Assembly (NCBI GenBank): GCA_021399435.1
Contig: JAJTUP010000002.1
Coordinates: 3,038,001-3,102,000, forward strand
Source: Diaporthe sp. PMI_573
Taxonomy: Eukaryota > Ascomycota > Sordariomycetes > Diaporthales > Diaporthaceae
DNA: 64,000 nucleotides
Direction: 5' to 3'
In this document: piece after piece, positions 1 through 11,910 of the stretch
How positions within the stretch are numbered: the stretch's first letter is position 1
Layout of the letters: each line of letters opens with the position of its first letter
The notes under the pieces: model-generated
The model's input: the letters and a program-made list of their open reading frames with translations, nothing else
Database searches by the model: none
Told to the model about the DNA's origin: nothing
Position numbers and translations under genes: made by a program

Positions 1-1286
1 TCTTGAGAAAGAGGTCGCGCGGTTTGGCAACCGCGGCCTTCACCCTTCTCCTCGCTTTCTTCGACCTGGACTGCTGACTTTCATCTTCGTGGCGGCGCTC
101 GCAGACTTCGAGGTACAGCTTTGGGTCGTCCGTAATGACGCAGTCAACCTTGGCGCCTATGCACCACTCCATCCACGACTTCTTGTTGACGGTCCAGGCG
201 TACAGGGGCCGCCCTTCGGCCTGGCAGCGCTCCCGAAACGCACGACCGCCGAGACCAAAGAGGGACTCTTGCCGCATGTTGATGGCTATATTGGGGATCT
301 TCATGTACTCCCTTGCTAAGATTAGAGAGACTGTGATGTGAGTGATGGCGAAAGCTGGGAGGAGGTCGTGACAGAGCCGAAGCTGTTCCGCCTGTGGGTG
401 AGGCTGTCAGTACGAGACTTTCATCTGGTCACGTTGATATAGCAATGCCTGCCACTTTGGGACAATAGGCACCAAAACAGATCTCGAGATCGAATAAATC
501 GACCGCGGGAAGACGAGGCAGCTCAACAAGGACTCACCCGCCAGCAGCCAAGGATGATCCTCTGCTCCCATTTCCCCCGCGGCGCCTCGGCAATAGCCGC
601 CGCGATCCTGGGGACCATCTCCCGGGGCGGGTCATCAATTTTGATGTCCAGTAGCATCCAGACCGACTCGTTCCCGGGCTCGGCCAGGAACTCGAGCACG
701 TCGGACAGCCTGCACATGTGCTGCCGCGGCTCCTTGAGCGTCTCGAGCGTCCTGAGGTACTCCCAGTCGCAGTCGCGCACCGCCTTATCCACGCCGTAGC
801 AGCGCTTGAGATCCTTGTCCTGTGGGCGAGGAGAAGAAGGGGATATCATGTCAGCAGGGAGAACGTCGCGACATGGGCGTTTTCATGTACGCAAGCAAGC
901 AAGCAAGCAGCACATACATGGGCTATCACTACCACCCCATCCCTGGACAGGTGGACGTCCGTCTCGATGGCGTGTGCGCCGACTTCGACAGCGCCGCGGA
1001 AGGCACCCATGGTGTTCTCGGGGAAGCTGGCCTTGTAGCCTCGGTGGGCCACGGCCTGCGGGAAACCATGGTTCACCCCCGGCTGCGCTCTCGTCCACGT
1101 CGCTGTGGCAGGGGTGTGTGTGTCTTAGCCAGCGCACTCCCGGCTTTACTTGGGGGAAAGATGAGCAGATCTACCTGGGGGGAATCCACGCTTGTCGGTG
1201 TCGATGTCTGTGTCTGTGTCTGTGTCCTGCGCCTTGTCTACCACCCGTTGACGTAGTGCTGAGTTCATACTTCCTGGCTCACTCAT
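1..1286 (-). CDS. Glycerophosphodiester phosphodiesterase (GDPD family, Pgc1-like), C-terminus beyond the left edge
   Basis: The likely role is hydrolysis of a glycerophospholipid headgroup bond, as in yeast Pgc1 (phosphatidylglycerol phospholipase C). Exons on the minus strand: 1286-1175, 1102-918, 819-538 and 391 to the edge. The introns (72, 98 and 146 nt) all have GT-AG ends and keep one frame. Visible GDPD signatures are AVAHRG (residues about 54-59), PENT (65-68), the metal and catalytic block ETDVHLSRDG (84-93), and HD spanning the second intron. WMLLDIKID follows later, and the C-terminal block has YAWTVN and CVITDDP. The tail turns basic (RSKKARRRVK) and is still open at base 1. Exon 1 is inferred, because there is no ATG in frame near the HRG motif. 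The ATG at 1286 gives a short leader rich in Asp-Thr and is phase-compatible with the acceptor at 1103. Family is well supported; the substrate and the exact start are less sure. Confidence 0.85.
1205..1228. repeat. TGTGTC/TGTCTG microsatellite inside predicted exon 1
   Basis: A short hexamer-type repeat on the plus strand. Read on the minus strand it encodes the alternating Asp-Thr run of the predicted GDPD leader. Such a run is expected to vary in length between strains, and it makes the exon 1 model less certain. Confidence 0.6.
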
Positions 1287-2195
1287 GTTATACTAAGGTT
1301 GCTACTCTTTCCGGGGGTGGGATTCGTTGATGGTGGTATCAAATCAGGTGGGACGTCGTCGTGAAGTCGCAGGTGATAGAGGGGCAGGTGTCATGAGAAG
1401 AGACGAATATGAGCCGTCATCCTGATGGGGTGTCGTCAATTAGTCGTGCGGCTTATGCATGCAGGTCCTTAAGTAATATGGATATATGTCGGTCCTGCTC
1501 CGACTCGACGATTGCCCGGGTGGACTTGTGGGTTCCTGCTCCTCTTTGGACCGGGCCCGCTCTCTATTCAGGTAGGCGTTGCGATTGACGACAGTTCGCG
1601 GCTAACAAAGGGCCGAGTGGGAAGCAGTGCGTTGTTGCAGATCTTTTAGCTGGCAAGAGAGACGCTGTTCGGAGTTAACTGGCGGTAAGACCGTCAGCCG
1701 GCCACCTCCCTCGGCCACGCATGGCCCGGTGTGAGCCAGGTTTTGGTGCTCCATCGGTAGAGGCGGTCACTACTGTACTGTGCACGCCTTGCGGCTCACG
1801 CATGCTTGCTCGCACTCCACACAGACGTAATCATGCATTGTCGTAACTATGCCTCGATACCTACAAAAGCGTGTAGCGGTTATGTACCCAATACCAAACA
1901 TACCGAAAGAGTTCCGCACAAGCGACGATCCGAATATAGCATCGACAGGAACAAGTATCCATCCCAGCGTGTGCCGAAAACGCTTGACCTTTCCCTATCC
2001 AGGCCCCAACCAGAAGGCAGCAATTCCACTGCAAGATCGACCAAAACAATCGGTCCCAAGTGGACCACAGACGTCTGCCGACAACCCTGCCCCACCGATT
2101 GTACTCCCACTCTGCCGTAAATAAAAGCCAACACTTGAACAAAATGAGAAAACAGTGAACTAGACTGCTTTGCCGCCCGAACGCACGGTTCAAAA
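1287..2195. other. Intergenic: upstream of the GDPD gene, downstream of the facB-like gene
   Basis: About 0.9 kb with no supported gene. It should hold the GDPD promoter and the 3' untranslated region of the neighbouring regulator, since both genes are on the minus strand. Short reading frames at 1806-2215 on both strands overlap one another and match no family I recognise. Confidence 0.6.
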
Positions 2196-5030
2196 TCACA
2201 ATCCAAAGCTGCCACCCACCGGCATGCCCTCCATCATGAAGCCTTCGTCCCCTCCGCGAGACATCATCGTCCCATGGTTGCCCTGGAAATCACGAAAGTC
2301 CAGCGATGATAGGTCATCGCCGCCAGACACAGAACTCAGGCTCTCCTCGCTTAGACTCCCGCCCTGTTGGGTAGCGCTAAAGTCGCCCAGGTTGAACGTA
2401 GAGAGGTCGAGCGAGTCGGGCGACCAGCTACCATCCACGGCAGAGTTCACGGGCGTCTCCAGCGATACCTGGGGTCCTCCGTAGATGGCATCGTAGAGAT
2501 TGATCTGCCCACCGTCGATCTGACCTAGTAGGGCCTCCCATTCGGAAGGGGAGACGCCTCCTGCGGCTGCTTTCGGTGGGGCCTGGACGGAGGCGTAGTG
2601 TTGTTGGGTCGAAGGCCCGCTCGTCGGGACGTGGTGGTGATTCTGCGCTGGTGAGGATGAACCGGTCTGGCTCGAAATATTGCCTAGTGAGAGGAAGTCC
2701 AGATTCGTCTTTTGCCCCGATGACACGCGTGCTATCATAGCAGCCTGTGAGGTGGAAAGACGGTGGTCGCGGCGCTGCATAATCGACGCTGGGTTCGGTC
2801 TTGCGCTGTCGAAGGATGTCCGGGAGGCGGAACGATGCAGTTCCGGTCGTCCCGTGCCTGGGACAGGCGTGATGTTTGGCATTGTCATCCTTCTCAGCTT
2901 CTCCTGCTGCGATAAGAGATCGGTCTCGCTCATGCTTGCGCCCGAATGTCGACCAAGTGGGTATTGCTGGGACTGGTGGCCGTGCGAGGACTTCTTCTTC
3001 GACTTGGGGGCTGGAGACGTCCTTTGCGGTGGTGGTGCAGCCATGCTCGTGTCCGGGCTCTGCCTTGGCGGCGTTGGCAACGAGCTTACTGGTTCGTCGA
3101 GGCTGACCAGCATGCCAGCAACCCGCTTGAAGTCATACGTGCTGGGCGCCTTCATCCGCTCAACGATCTTGATGACGGCATTGACAAGTCGCTCGTTGTC
3201 CTTGAGCATCTTGCTGTCTTGCTTGAGGTCGATGCCTTGGTACAGCAACGTCATGCCGCAGATCAATAGCAGGTCGGCCTTGTTGAGGCAAAAGGAGAAC
3301 GACATGCTCCTCTCTTCCAGCAGCTGAGCAATCTGGATCATGTGCTTTGCTGATTCGCTCACAGACAGTCGCGCCGGTGCTGCCTTGTGACCTAGGCTGG
3401 AGCCGATCGCTGGCCTGTAGATAAGTGTGCGTATGTAGTAATATGTGAGAGACTAGTCGACGTCAGCATCATCCAAATCCCAGAGCAGCTGGAACAACTG
3501 AGACACGTACCAATAGTGGTGACCTGCTGCCAGTCACATCTGTCGACGGCTTGTCTTGCCGGAAGGTAAGCTTCAAGTGCTGGGGGAGGTTTTCCGACCA
3601 GTTGTCGAGCTCCGCCTCGAGGGCAGACATCTGCTGCAGCGAGAGGTCGTATGAGGTTGCCGCCGGGTAGAGCTTCTCGAGCACCTTGGCCATGATGCGA
3701 GCAGCACGGAAGAGCGCCAAAGCAGATGAGAGCTTGGTGTATTCCCCGGGGAGTGTCGGCTGGAAGCCCTTCTCGGTGACGTATTCATCATCAGTGTCGG
3801 ACGGATATTCGGCGTGCGCGTCCTCCTCCTTGATCAGCTTGGGAAGGCCCAGTATCGCAGCAGAAAAGCAGTCCAGTGTGTAAAGTGTCCAGAAGACCTT
3901 CTTGCGTGTCTCTATTGTGAGGGCGCCGAATGAGAAACGCTTTTGGCTCTGGTGAAGGCCCAGGCGATGGGACAGACCCACTGCGATTCCCTTGTAGTGT
4001 TGAAGGCGTTTGTAATCTGCCCGTACTGTGCAGTAAACGAGGGCGAGCACCAGACATTGCAGGGTGTTCATTGTGTTCTCCATGAGTACTGCCTCGACCG
4101 ACCGCTGCCATTGTTGCTCGCAGGAAGCGATCTGGACCAGATCCGGCTTGTCGCTGGAGAGAGCAGCGATGCCGAAGACGAGATGCAGCTGCGCAAGCTT
4201 GTGGTTGTTCTTGACCTTCTCTGGGTCCGACACGAACTCTTCATAGATGCGGAGGAACGTTGGTTTGTGAATGATGGGGAATAACGGCGCCCACTCCTGG
4301 AAATAGACGTTGACGCATCTGTCGGTGAAGAGGCGCGGTGGACCCCTCAGCGGCACGGCTGAGTCTTTGGGCACGAGTGGATAACAGCCCTGTATGTGCA
4401 AGAAGGCCTCGGTATTAAAATCCGAGGACGGCTTGCCAGCCTCTTGCAACTTGCGCTTGAATACCTCTAGAGAGGAAGTTAACATGGGGTCGGCACGGAT
4501 TGGCAGGGTGGGTTGACTGCCTTACCTACGAAACCTCGCCCACTCGAAGGGCCCATGAAATACGAGTCTGAGTTCTCAACCCCGAGCAGCAGCGGTGATG
4601 CTTGGACCTTGAACGTGTCCTCCTTGAGCGGCGTCGGCTCTCTTCCGGGCCTGCTCTCGACGGGCGAGCTTGCGTTGGACGGCATCCTCGAGCCGGAACT
4701 TACGGACGGCCGGCGATGGTTCCCATGCATCTTGGACAACATGTCGATCTTTTCGTCCTTCTCATCCAGCAAATCCTTCAGGTCGCGGTTCTCAGCCTCC
4801 AGGACCCTGACCCTCTCCTCCAGGCTTTCTGTGTACCCCCTGGGGAACGCGCGCCGGCTCAGCTTGTCGCTGGTCTTGCACTCGAAGCCGACGTTGGCAC
4901 ATTGGGTGCAGCATGGCCGTATCCCATCGCATCGGATCTTCTTGCTCCTGCAGCGGTCGCAGGCCTGGGCGATCCGGCTCTGGGTGCTGGTTCCCACCTT
5001 GATGACCTTCATCGGCAGAATGCCCGGCAT
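2196..5030 (-). CDS. facB: Zn2Cys6 transcription factor, FacB/ACU-15 type (acetate utilisation regulator)
   Basis: FacB-type proteins activate acetate and C2-metabolism genes such as acetyl-CoA synthetase and the glyoxylate cycle. Exons: 5030-4526, 4466-3511 and 3452-2196, with introns of 59 and 58 nt (donors GTAAGG and GTACGT). The model gives 905 residues, close to the size I recall for Aspergillus FacB. The start MPGILPMKV at 5030 is the first ATG of the frame; a second is at 5012. The binuclear cluster at residues 24-52 has spacing C-x2-C-x6-C-x6-C-x2-C-x6-C, followed by a linker and a leucine-zipper-like coiled coil (about 68-105). The middle exon carries the fungal transcription-factor homology domain ([27 protein letters not shown]). 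The C-terminal third is low-complexity, rich in Ser/Gln/Pro with acidic patches, as expected for an activation domain. Zn-cluster regulator is near certain. The facB assignment rests on the cluster and flanking sequence as I remember them. Confidence 0.82.
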
Positions 5031-7526
5031 CTTGGGCGGCGGACAGGTTCGGCGCACTCGGTGGGTTATTTGCGACGGTCGGAACGGGGTACGAAGGCAG
5101 TGTGAGGCGAAGCGAGATAGAAGAAAGTAACCCTCTTGAATTCGTAGAGTTGGACCTATTGGATTCGCCTCGCTTTGTCTCAGGGAATCGGGGTTGTCGG
5201 GTGTCGTGGGGAAAGGCGGCGGCTCGCTTAATGCACACGACTCTGGCGAGTCATTTCAGTCACGTTGCCAGGAAGCCGTGCAGGACCATGCAGGATATAG
5301 TGGCCCAACGCTCTCCGAGTCACGGTGTTGTACAGTATGGTTCTTGAGCGGACAGGGCTGATAAGACGAACCAGCGCAGCAGAATACGGATTGCGAGGGT
5401 GTAGGAAGAAAGTGTCAGAAGTCGGAGGGTGGAATGGCGTGGGCGAGGGAGAATTAGGAAAGTTAAATCAAGACGACGTGGAGGAGAGCACGGGAGAGGG
5501 GAGGGGAGGCACAGCTAACAGCCACCACCACGGGCGGAGGACAAGGAGAAGACGGAGCGGGCAGGGGGGGGCAGAGGCCAATTGTGACGGAGCCAAAAGA
5601 GCCATGGCCTGGAAATCGCTAGTCCCTGGAATCGCAACGGTGTGGGAGCCAAGAGACTTCATTCGTGGGTGCCACGAGGGAATCTGGGGTTGAACAGGGG
5701 GCTTTCTGTGGGTTTACACTACATAGGTCCTACTGCCTCGGTGGGGAACGTGGTCATCATGCCTCAGCGCTGACCTGACCTGACCTGACCGGCCTGGCAG
5801 CCTGGATGCACAGCAAGTCCCCCAACGGCAAGAGCTCTTAGGGAGAAGCTCCCCTCGTCCCGTGCCCCGGCTTGCCTGTGGTCGGCCCACCCGCCCAGTG
5901 CACTCGCGAGGTGCGCCGTGCGGCTTGCGAGGTGCAGCCCTGAAGCGTCTAGGCCCAGGTGCTGAAAGGACCAGCTCTCCTCGACACCGCTGCCCGCTCA
6001 TTGGCAGAGGCGCCAGACCGTTGGGAGACTAGCGATTGCTGCTGCATAGGAATCGTAGCAGCAGCAGAGCAGTAGCACGCAGCAACGGGGCCGGGGGACC
6101 CAATCAATCAGGCCCTGTCCGGGCCACTGGATCTTTACCCCAGACGGGGCGAACGTCGACCCCAGGATCTGAATTCCCGCCTCGAGTTAGCCTTCGCCAT
6201 CAAGACCCATCGCCCCCGGATTTGTCTGTTTCCACTGCCAAACCTAAAACACTCATCATTCGATGTGCTTCGATCCCGAAAACCCCCCGCGCGTGGGCGT
6301 GCAGCAGGGACGCATCTTGCATGCACGATCTTGTGTCACTCGCCAGCGCGCCATTTGCGCCTCCGACCGCACATCTGACATCTGTGGGCGACAAGAACGG
6401 ACGATAGACATGGTCGGGTCGGTGCCATCATTGCCTGCGGATGACCTGGACAGCACAGTTTGGCGTTTGTTGGCAGAGACGGCCGTCCTGCCCGTGCCAA
6501 TCACCCGCTGACCCCGGGCAAGCCTCATAAGATTCCACATATAGGCTTTCGTAAAGGATGCGGCATCTTTGGTTGTGGTGTAGATCTAGTCTCCCCCGGT
6601 CGCTAGCAGATTTTCCAAGCAGGCTAGACTGTGACTGCCGTCATTTCAACGAAATTTGCCGTGGCACTGAGATGGACACTCCAGACACCTTTGCCCACCA
6701 CACACCACGAGTCCAGTCCCTTCCCGGCCACATCAATCATGCCACTTCCCTTGGCGCACTTGGACCATCATGAGGAAGGCCCTCTCCGCAATTGCCCGGG
6801 TGCTCAACCACAAGCTCATGCACAAAATGAGAACCGCGGCGCGCGCTAGGACGAGCCCTGCCCAAACTGTCGGGCTGCGGATCCGCCTTCTGGTGAGCTG
6901 GCCGTCTCACTCTGCGGCCAGCCTTCCCAACGCCCGGTTCTCCATCTCAGTCAGAACCAGGGAACATGGATATGGAGGCAGGCTGGTGAGAGGGTGTTCT
7001 TGCACACGTCTCTTGCATACGTGCATACGTATGGGGAAGCGGAAGGATTCTATCGTCTGCACATGCACCCCTCTTGTGGTTCGAGGCGGCGCGCTCGCTT
7101 AACCATCTGTTGGGTTCCTGCTGCAGTTGTGGTGGTTGACTACGAAACCATAATCCAATGTGTGCGCTCCCCGAGGTCCACGCCTGCAAGCGGGCATCCT
7201 TCTGCTCGTCGCGCCAGTCAGGGCAGGAGATCGGCCTGCGGGCCCTCCGGATTCTGCCGACAACCAACCTAGTCCGCATTGGCAGCAGATACCACACTCT
7301 GATTCTACCCAGCCTGCACTGTTGCCGTCAATGCTAGGTGCGGAATCGGATGCCCTTAACTAAACTCATCGTTGCTGTCGTCTTCCGGGACCTCACTTAA
7401 GCCACCTTCTGAAATAGCCATGGATCCAAGGTAGGCTGTCACATCTTCAAGAGCCAAGAGCTCGGTCCGCTGCAACACTGTCAGTCCTTGGTCCAGAATG
7501 GATCAACATACATGTTGGCCTTGCGT
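5031..7526. other. Long intergenic region upstream of the facB-like gene
   Basis: About 2.5 kb between the regulator start and the end of the SET gene, both on the minus strand, so most of it can be regulator promoter and leader. No gene supported. Many overlapping short frames run on both strands without family signatures. A tandem TGACC repeat lies at 5771-5790 and purine-rich stretches near 5480-5570. Long upstream regions are common for fungal regulatory genes. Confidence 0.55.
5771..5790. repeat. Four tandem TGACC units
   Basis: Perfect 5-bp tandem repeat about 740 bp upstream of the regulator start. It could be a simple repeat or a cluster of regulator half-sites; nothing in the sequence decides. 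Confidence 0.6.
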
Positions 7527-9191
7527 CTACGACGCCATGACCTCATCCTGAAAGACGCCCGTCGTTTTTTTTTTCTGCTTTGTTTTGTTTTGTTTTTTTG
7601 TTTTAAAAAAGGCAGGAGAACAGAGATACTCACCTGCTCCTCAAGCACCACGACCGCTTTGTCAAGGACGCCTTTCTCAATAAGTCTCAGCGCTCTCGCA
7701 TTGGCAGCGTTAGGTGGGCTTGGTTTGTCTGTAGCAGACGCTGCATTGCCATCATCAAGCGGGAGGGAAGACAGCCGTTCCAACTGCTCCTCTAGTCGCT
7801 GAGATATCACCATGTTGACTCGCAGTCTGAGAACACTGCAAAGTTCATGGTCAGACACAAGCTCGTCGAAAGAGGAGGTCCTTTCTGTCACATCCTGATC
7901 TCGCCAGAACGTCCTAAGCTCTCTGCCGCCATCGTTGTCCTGGAGTAAACGAAAGCCCAGTCCATCTTCTTCGTTCAAGATCATGAGATACGCAAAGGGA
8001 CTTGTGCATAAAACTCTTCCATCAACTTCCTTGATGTCAACCACGGGAGCATCTTGAAAGGCGTGAACCTTGGCCTTGCCTAACGGATCATCCGGCAGGG
8101 GTCTCAGAGGTAGCCTGAGACTCTTCGTCGACGAACTCGAGTCTATAAATCCGTAGCTGAACAACATCTCTGCGGCCGGCTTCTCAGAGCCGTAGCTGAT
8201 GTTAACCTCATCGCCCTCCTTTATGTTTCCGCCTGGGCGAAGCAAGAGGACGACATCATCGTCAACGTTTTCTTCATAGTAGGCATTTGCATCTGTGGAA
8301 TGGTTGACCACTGCAACATTTGGAGTCAGCTATCAAAGGACCAAAAATTATCTTCATACAAATCTGGGGAGCAAAGGCCCACAATGTGGCCGTAGCCTTT
8401 CTCAAAGTTTGCACACTGACAAGACTTTTCAGACGCAGGCCACAGATGGGAGAGGCCTTTCTTCTCGAGGGGGCCAGGACTGCATCCGAAAGCTGCTTAC
8501 TGTCAACACATGGAACCAGAGATGGCCCCGATCTAGGCAGCTCGAGGACCCTGGAGCGGTACCACGCGTCGACGAGCAGCCAGTCCGCCAAACGAACAGA
8601 GCCATTGTCCCAGAACGCGGCATTCCAGCACTCTATCTCAGATGACTTGTCGCGAAGTTCCTCAAATTCGTTGCTCAGAGCCAGCATCTTCGCACTAAGG
8701 GCAGCCTCGAGAGACGTCCCTTGGAGAAGCGAGCGTTCATTTTCCTCCCAGAGAGTAGGCACAGGAACGGCCTCGTCCAGAAGTTTGACATATTCGGTCC
8801 AGGGATTCGGAAGGCCAGCATGTTCCTTATTGTCCGAGGAGAGGACCAGGTGAACCAGGAGAAACAACAGAATGTTGTGACGAGGTGTCTACGCCCCAGT
8901 CAGCAGGGCACGAGATATCAGAGCGGTGCCACTGACTTTGTGTCCACAGGCGTCCAGGAGCTGCCTGAAGCTCCTGTCTTCTTTGGCATACTCCTCGACA
9001 GCTTCCGTGTTCAACACAAGGCTGTGGGGGATTGACATCAGTGGCGAATCTCCAATGGCAGCCGAGTCCTTCTTGGCAACCAGCCCTGATCCTTTGTGCG
9101 GAACGGATTCAACCTCAACGTGGCTGAGAATGCCATTGTTGAAGCTTGTCCATACGGGGAGGGATTCCAGGGGCAAGCGTGGTCGAGACAT
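7527..9191 (-). CDS. SET-domain protein lysine methyltransferase (Rubisco LSMT/RKM-like)
   Basis: Members of this family methylate lysines on ribosomal proteins or other non-histone targets using S-adenosylmethionine. Exons: 9191-8937, 8888-8501, 8310-7634 and 7547-7527 (introns 48, 190 and 86 nt), giving 446 residues. All junctions keep phase. The second junction rebuilds the SET signature by joining VPCVD to MVNHSTDA; further on come EGDEVNISYG and LLFSYGF, the SAM-binding and catalytic Tyr region. The split SET organisation, with helical inserts such as WNAAFWDNGSVRLADWL, is typical of the family. The last exon is only 21 nt (DEVMAS then stop), after an intron with a long T/A homopolymer at 7566-7610. 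Start chosen at the ATG at 9191; upstream codons in frame lack ATG. Family is strong; the substrate is unknown. It shares a 355-bp divergent promoter with the GTPase gene. Confidence 0.85.
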
Positions 9192-9546
9192 CGCAGCAAT
9201 GCGAACAGGTCTTGACAATACCAAAACTGATACGTAATTTCGTCTGGTGAAGCTTCACAATGAGCTTTGAACCTCGTCCATCCACTCATTGTTCTTGAGC
9301 CCCTCGGAGCCGTTATGGTTGCTTACCGACCCCTCCAAAGTGGGGCCTGAAATGCTCGGGCGAGCGCTGGTCATCCCTGCCCCGCGACGGGCGACCTGCC
9401 GGCGTGAGAATCTTGTCTGGTGCTTCCGTTCAAAAGATCACCACAAATCGGTACACAAACATACAACCTCGTCAGACTGCTCTCGCAGCCTGTTGCCGCA
9501 CTCTCTCACAGATCTATACGCTGGTCGCTCTTTGCTTCTCTCCAGC
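9192..9546. promoter_or_regulatory. Divergent promoter between SET and GTPase genes
   Basis: 355 bp separate two start codons on opposite strands, so both core promoters and both leaders must lie here. No specific motif recognised. Confidence 0.6.
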
Positions 9547-11070
9547 ATGCCTCGCGACCCTTTGATAGGACTTGTTGGCAAGCCCAGTGCGGGCAAATCA
9601 AGCACTTTGAACTCTCTTGTACGTGGATCCCGCTCCTTTCCCACGATGCTGACACTGTGCACCCACTGACCTCGCAAGTAGACGGACGCAAGCTCCAAAG
9701 TCGGTCAGTACGCCAATGCTTCGTACAGATGAAGATGCCTGAGCTGATGAAGAGTGGTAGGAAACTTCCCGTACGCGCCCACCTCCCCACAGCGGCAGTC
9801 CTGGCCTCCACCCCCCATGACTTTCGAGCAGTCTGGCTGACCTGGCTGTCCTCTTGACCCGATCCAGGTTCACCACAATCGACCCCCAACGAGCGATAGG
9901 ATACCTACAGATCGACTGTGCCTGCAAGCGACACAATGTCTCTGACCGTTGCAAACCCAACTACGGCGCCTGTGTCGACGGCAAGCGCAGCGTGCCCATC
10001 GAGCTCCTCGACGTCGCTGGTCTCGTCCCGGGGGCGCACGAGGGCAAGGGCCTGGGCAACAAGTTCCTGGACGACCTCCGCCATGCCGACGCCCTGATAC
10101 ATGTGGTCGACGTGTCGGGCACGACGGACGCGGAAGGCAAGAACACAAGGGGCTACGATCCGAGTGTCGACATCGCCTGGCTGCGCAGCGAAATCGTGGC
10201 GTGGATCCGGGGGAACCTGATGCAACGCTGGGGCAGCATCCGGAGGCGGCACATGGCGGTCAAGGCCACGGCGGTGGAGACGCTGCAGTCGCAGTTCTCG
10301 GGCTACGGCAGCACGTCAAAGGTGGTGGCGCGGACGCTCGACAAGCTGAACCTCAAGGAGCCGCTCGAGGCCTGGAGCGACGAGACCATCGACCGGGTCG
10401 TCAACGCGTTCACGGACGAGAAGTTCCCGACCGTCATCGCGCTCAACAAGATCGACCACCCGGACTCGGACGCCAACATCGCCCGCATCGCAAAGATGCA
10501 GGACCCCAACACAATCGTGCTGTGCAGCGCCGTCTCGGAGATCTTCCTGCGCAAGCTGGCGAAGCAGGGCTACATACGCTACACCGAGGGCAACGAGTTT
10601 GTGGACACGAGAGAGGACCTGATCGCGGATGGCGATCCGGACGGGGGAGGGCTGAAGGAGCTCGACGACAAGAACAAGGCAAGGATAGAGAATCTCAAGG
10701 ACATGGTGCTGTACCGGTTCGGCTCGACCGGCGTGGTTCAGGTGCTGGCCAAGGCTGCCGAGCTGTTGGGGCTGGTGCCCGTGTTCCCGGTGCGGAACAC
10801 GACATCGTTCAGCTCGGGGGCGGCGGACTCGAAACACGTCTTCAGGGACTGCGTTCTTGTCAAGAAGGGAAGCACGGTCGCAGACGCGGCGAGGAAGGTC
10901 ATGGGCGATGCACCCATAGCATACATCGAAGGGGTTGGAAATCAGAGGGTCGCCGAAGACGACACCATCTCCATCGGCAAGAACGATGTGGGTCTATCCT
11001 GCCCTTGGTCATACGATGCATGTCCTAACTCAGTTTGCAGATCTTGTCATTCAAAGTTGGACGGGCGTAG
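9547..11070 (+). CDS. YchF/Obg-like GTP-binding protein of the Ygr210c type
   Basis: A predicted GTPase of the translation-factor class, TRAFAC/OBG group, probably acting with ribosomes or RNA. Exons: 9547-9618, 9682-9703, 9761-9770, 9868-10987 and 11041-11070, giving 417 residues, about the size of yeast Ygr210c. The rebuilt N-terminus has G1 GKPSAGKSS (residues 11-19), then [14 protein letters not shown] assembled across three introns (G2, switch I). Next come G3 [17 protein letters not shown] (from residue 83) and G4 NKID. A helical middle and a C-terminal TGS-like domain (YIEGVGN, GKND then ILSFKVGRA) complete it. The 22-nt and 10-nt exons are required to restore switch I, so they are well supported. 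Reading through the last intron would extend the frame to 11326, but splicing gives the conserved family ending. Confidence 0.9.
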
Positions 11071-11910
11071 CATGCGCGGATGCTGGGGTTACTCAGGAAT
11101 CCAATCACACCGGGGGCTGAACTGGGTGCCAGATATATTGTGTCCCGTCCCGACGGATCGTGCCCTGCAATCTAACATGCATAGACCAAGAAGCGGCAGA
11201 GTAGAGGTAGCGTTTGGAACGCTGGATGGAATTGGTTGCCAGGGCCAGGCTGGTCAATCCATCAATGGCCTGAGGTTCAACCATGCAATTGGCACAGGCA
11301 CATCACCATTTCGCAGGCTTGTGTGACGTCATACCATCAAGTCACCGGAGCCCGAGCTCGGGGCAACCGGAAATCAATGCGCAAGACAATCAATCACTCA
11401 TTCTGAGCATAATGCGAAAGATAGGTGGTATTGTTGGTAGAAGCCGTCTCATGGACGTATAAGGGGTATCGTGTCATTATCTAGAGAATTATCTCTCAGT
11501 AACCTGAACCCGCAAGCCGACAGCCCGAGCATGGGCCCTTCAGGAAAAGGATGCAAATCCCCCTTCCCCCTCAAAAAAAGAACAAGCAGAACGCGGTATG
11601 CTGTAGTCGGTGAAAAAGAAGGCGCATCGCAGAAAGAAAACCCATGAAACATGGCGGCGCATGACAGGCCGCGAGTCCTATGGCAAGGTCGTAGAAGGCC
11701 ACGGGTAAATCGTAGGATTTTGGTGATAGCGGTGACGTCGGTAGTGGTGGGTAATTATGACCTATTGAAGAAGCTGCGAGCTCCGCTCATGGCCAGAGCC
11801 AAATGTTGGTCGTGGGGCCACATGGCGGTCAGGTCGTCGACTCTCAAAGGTGTGAGAGCTTGAATTGTCATGAGCGACGCGCTGACGTTTGCGAACACAT
11901 CACTCCACGC
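11071..11910. other. Convergent intergenic region (GTPase and pmp3 3' ends)
   Basis: About 840 bp between two genes that end toward each other. No supported gene. Expected to hold 3' untranslated regions and terminators of both; pmp3 transcripts usually have long untranslated parts. Confidence 0.6.

Noticed and set aside
846..1076. A GDPD start near 1076
   Set aside because: The codon there is GTG, not ATG. Splice signals upstream give a phase-compatible first exon from 1286.
9868..11326. A longer uninterrupted GTPase reading frame reaching 11326
   Set aside because: It reads through a GT-AG intron (10988-11040). Splicing gives the family's conserved ending ILSFKVGRA; the extension has no family resemblance.
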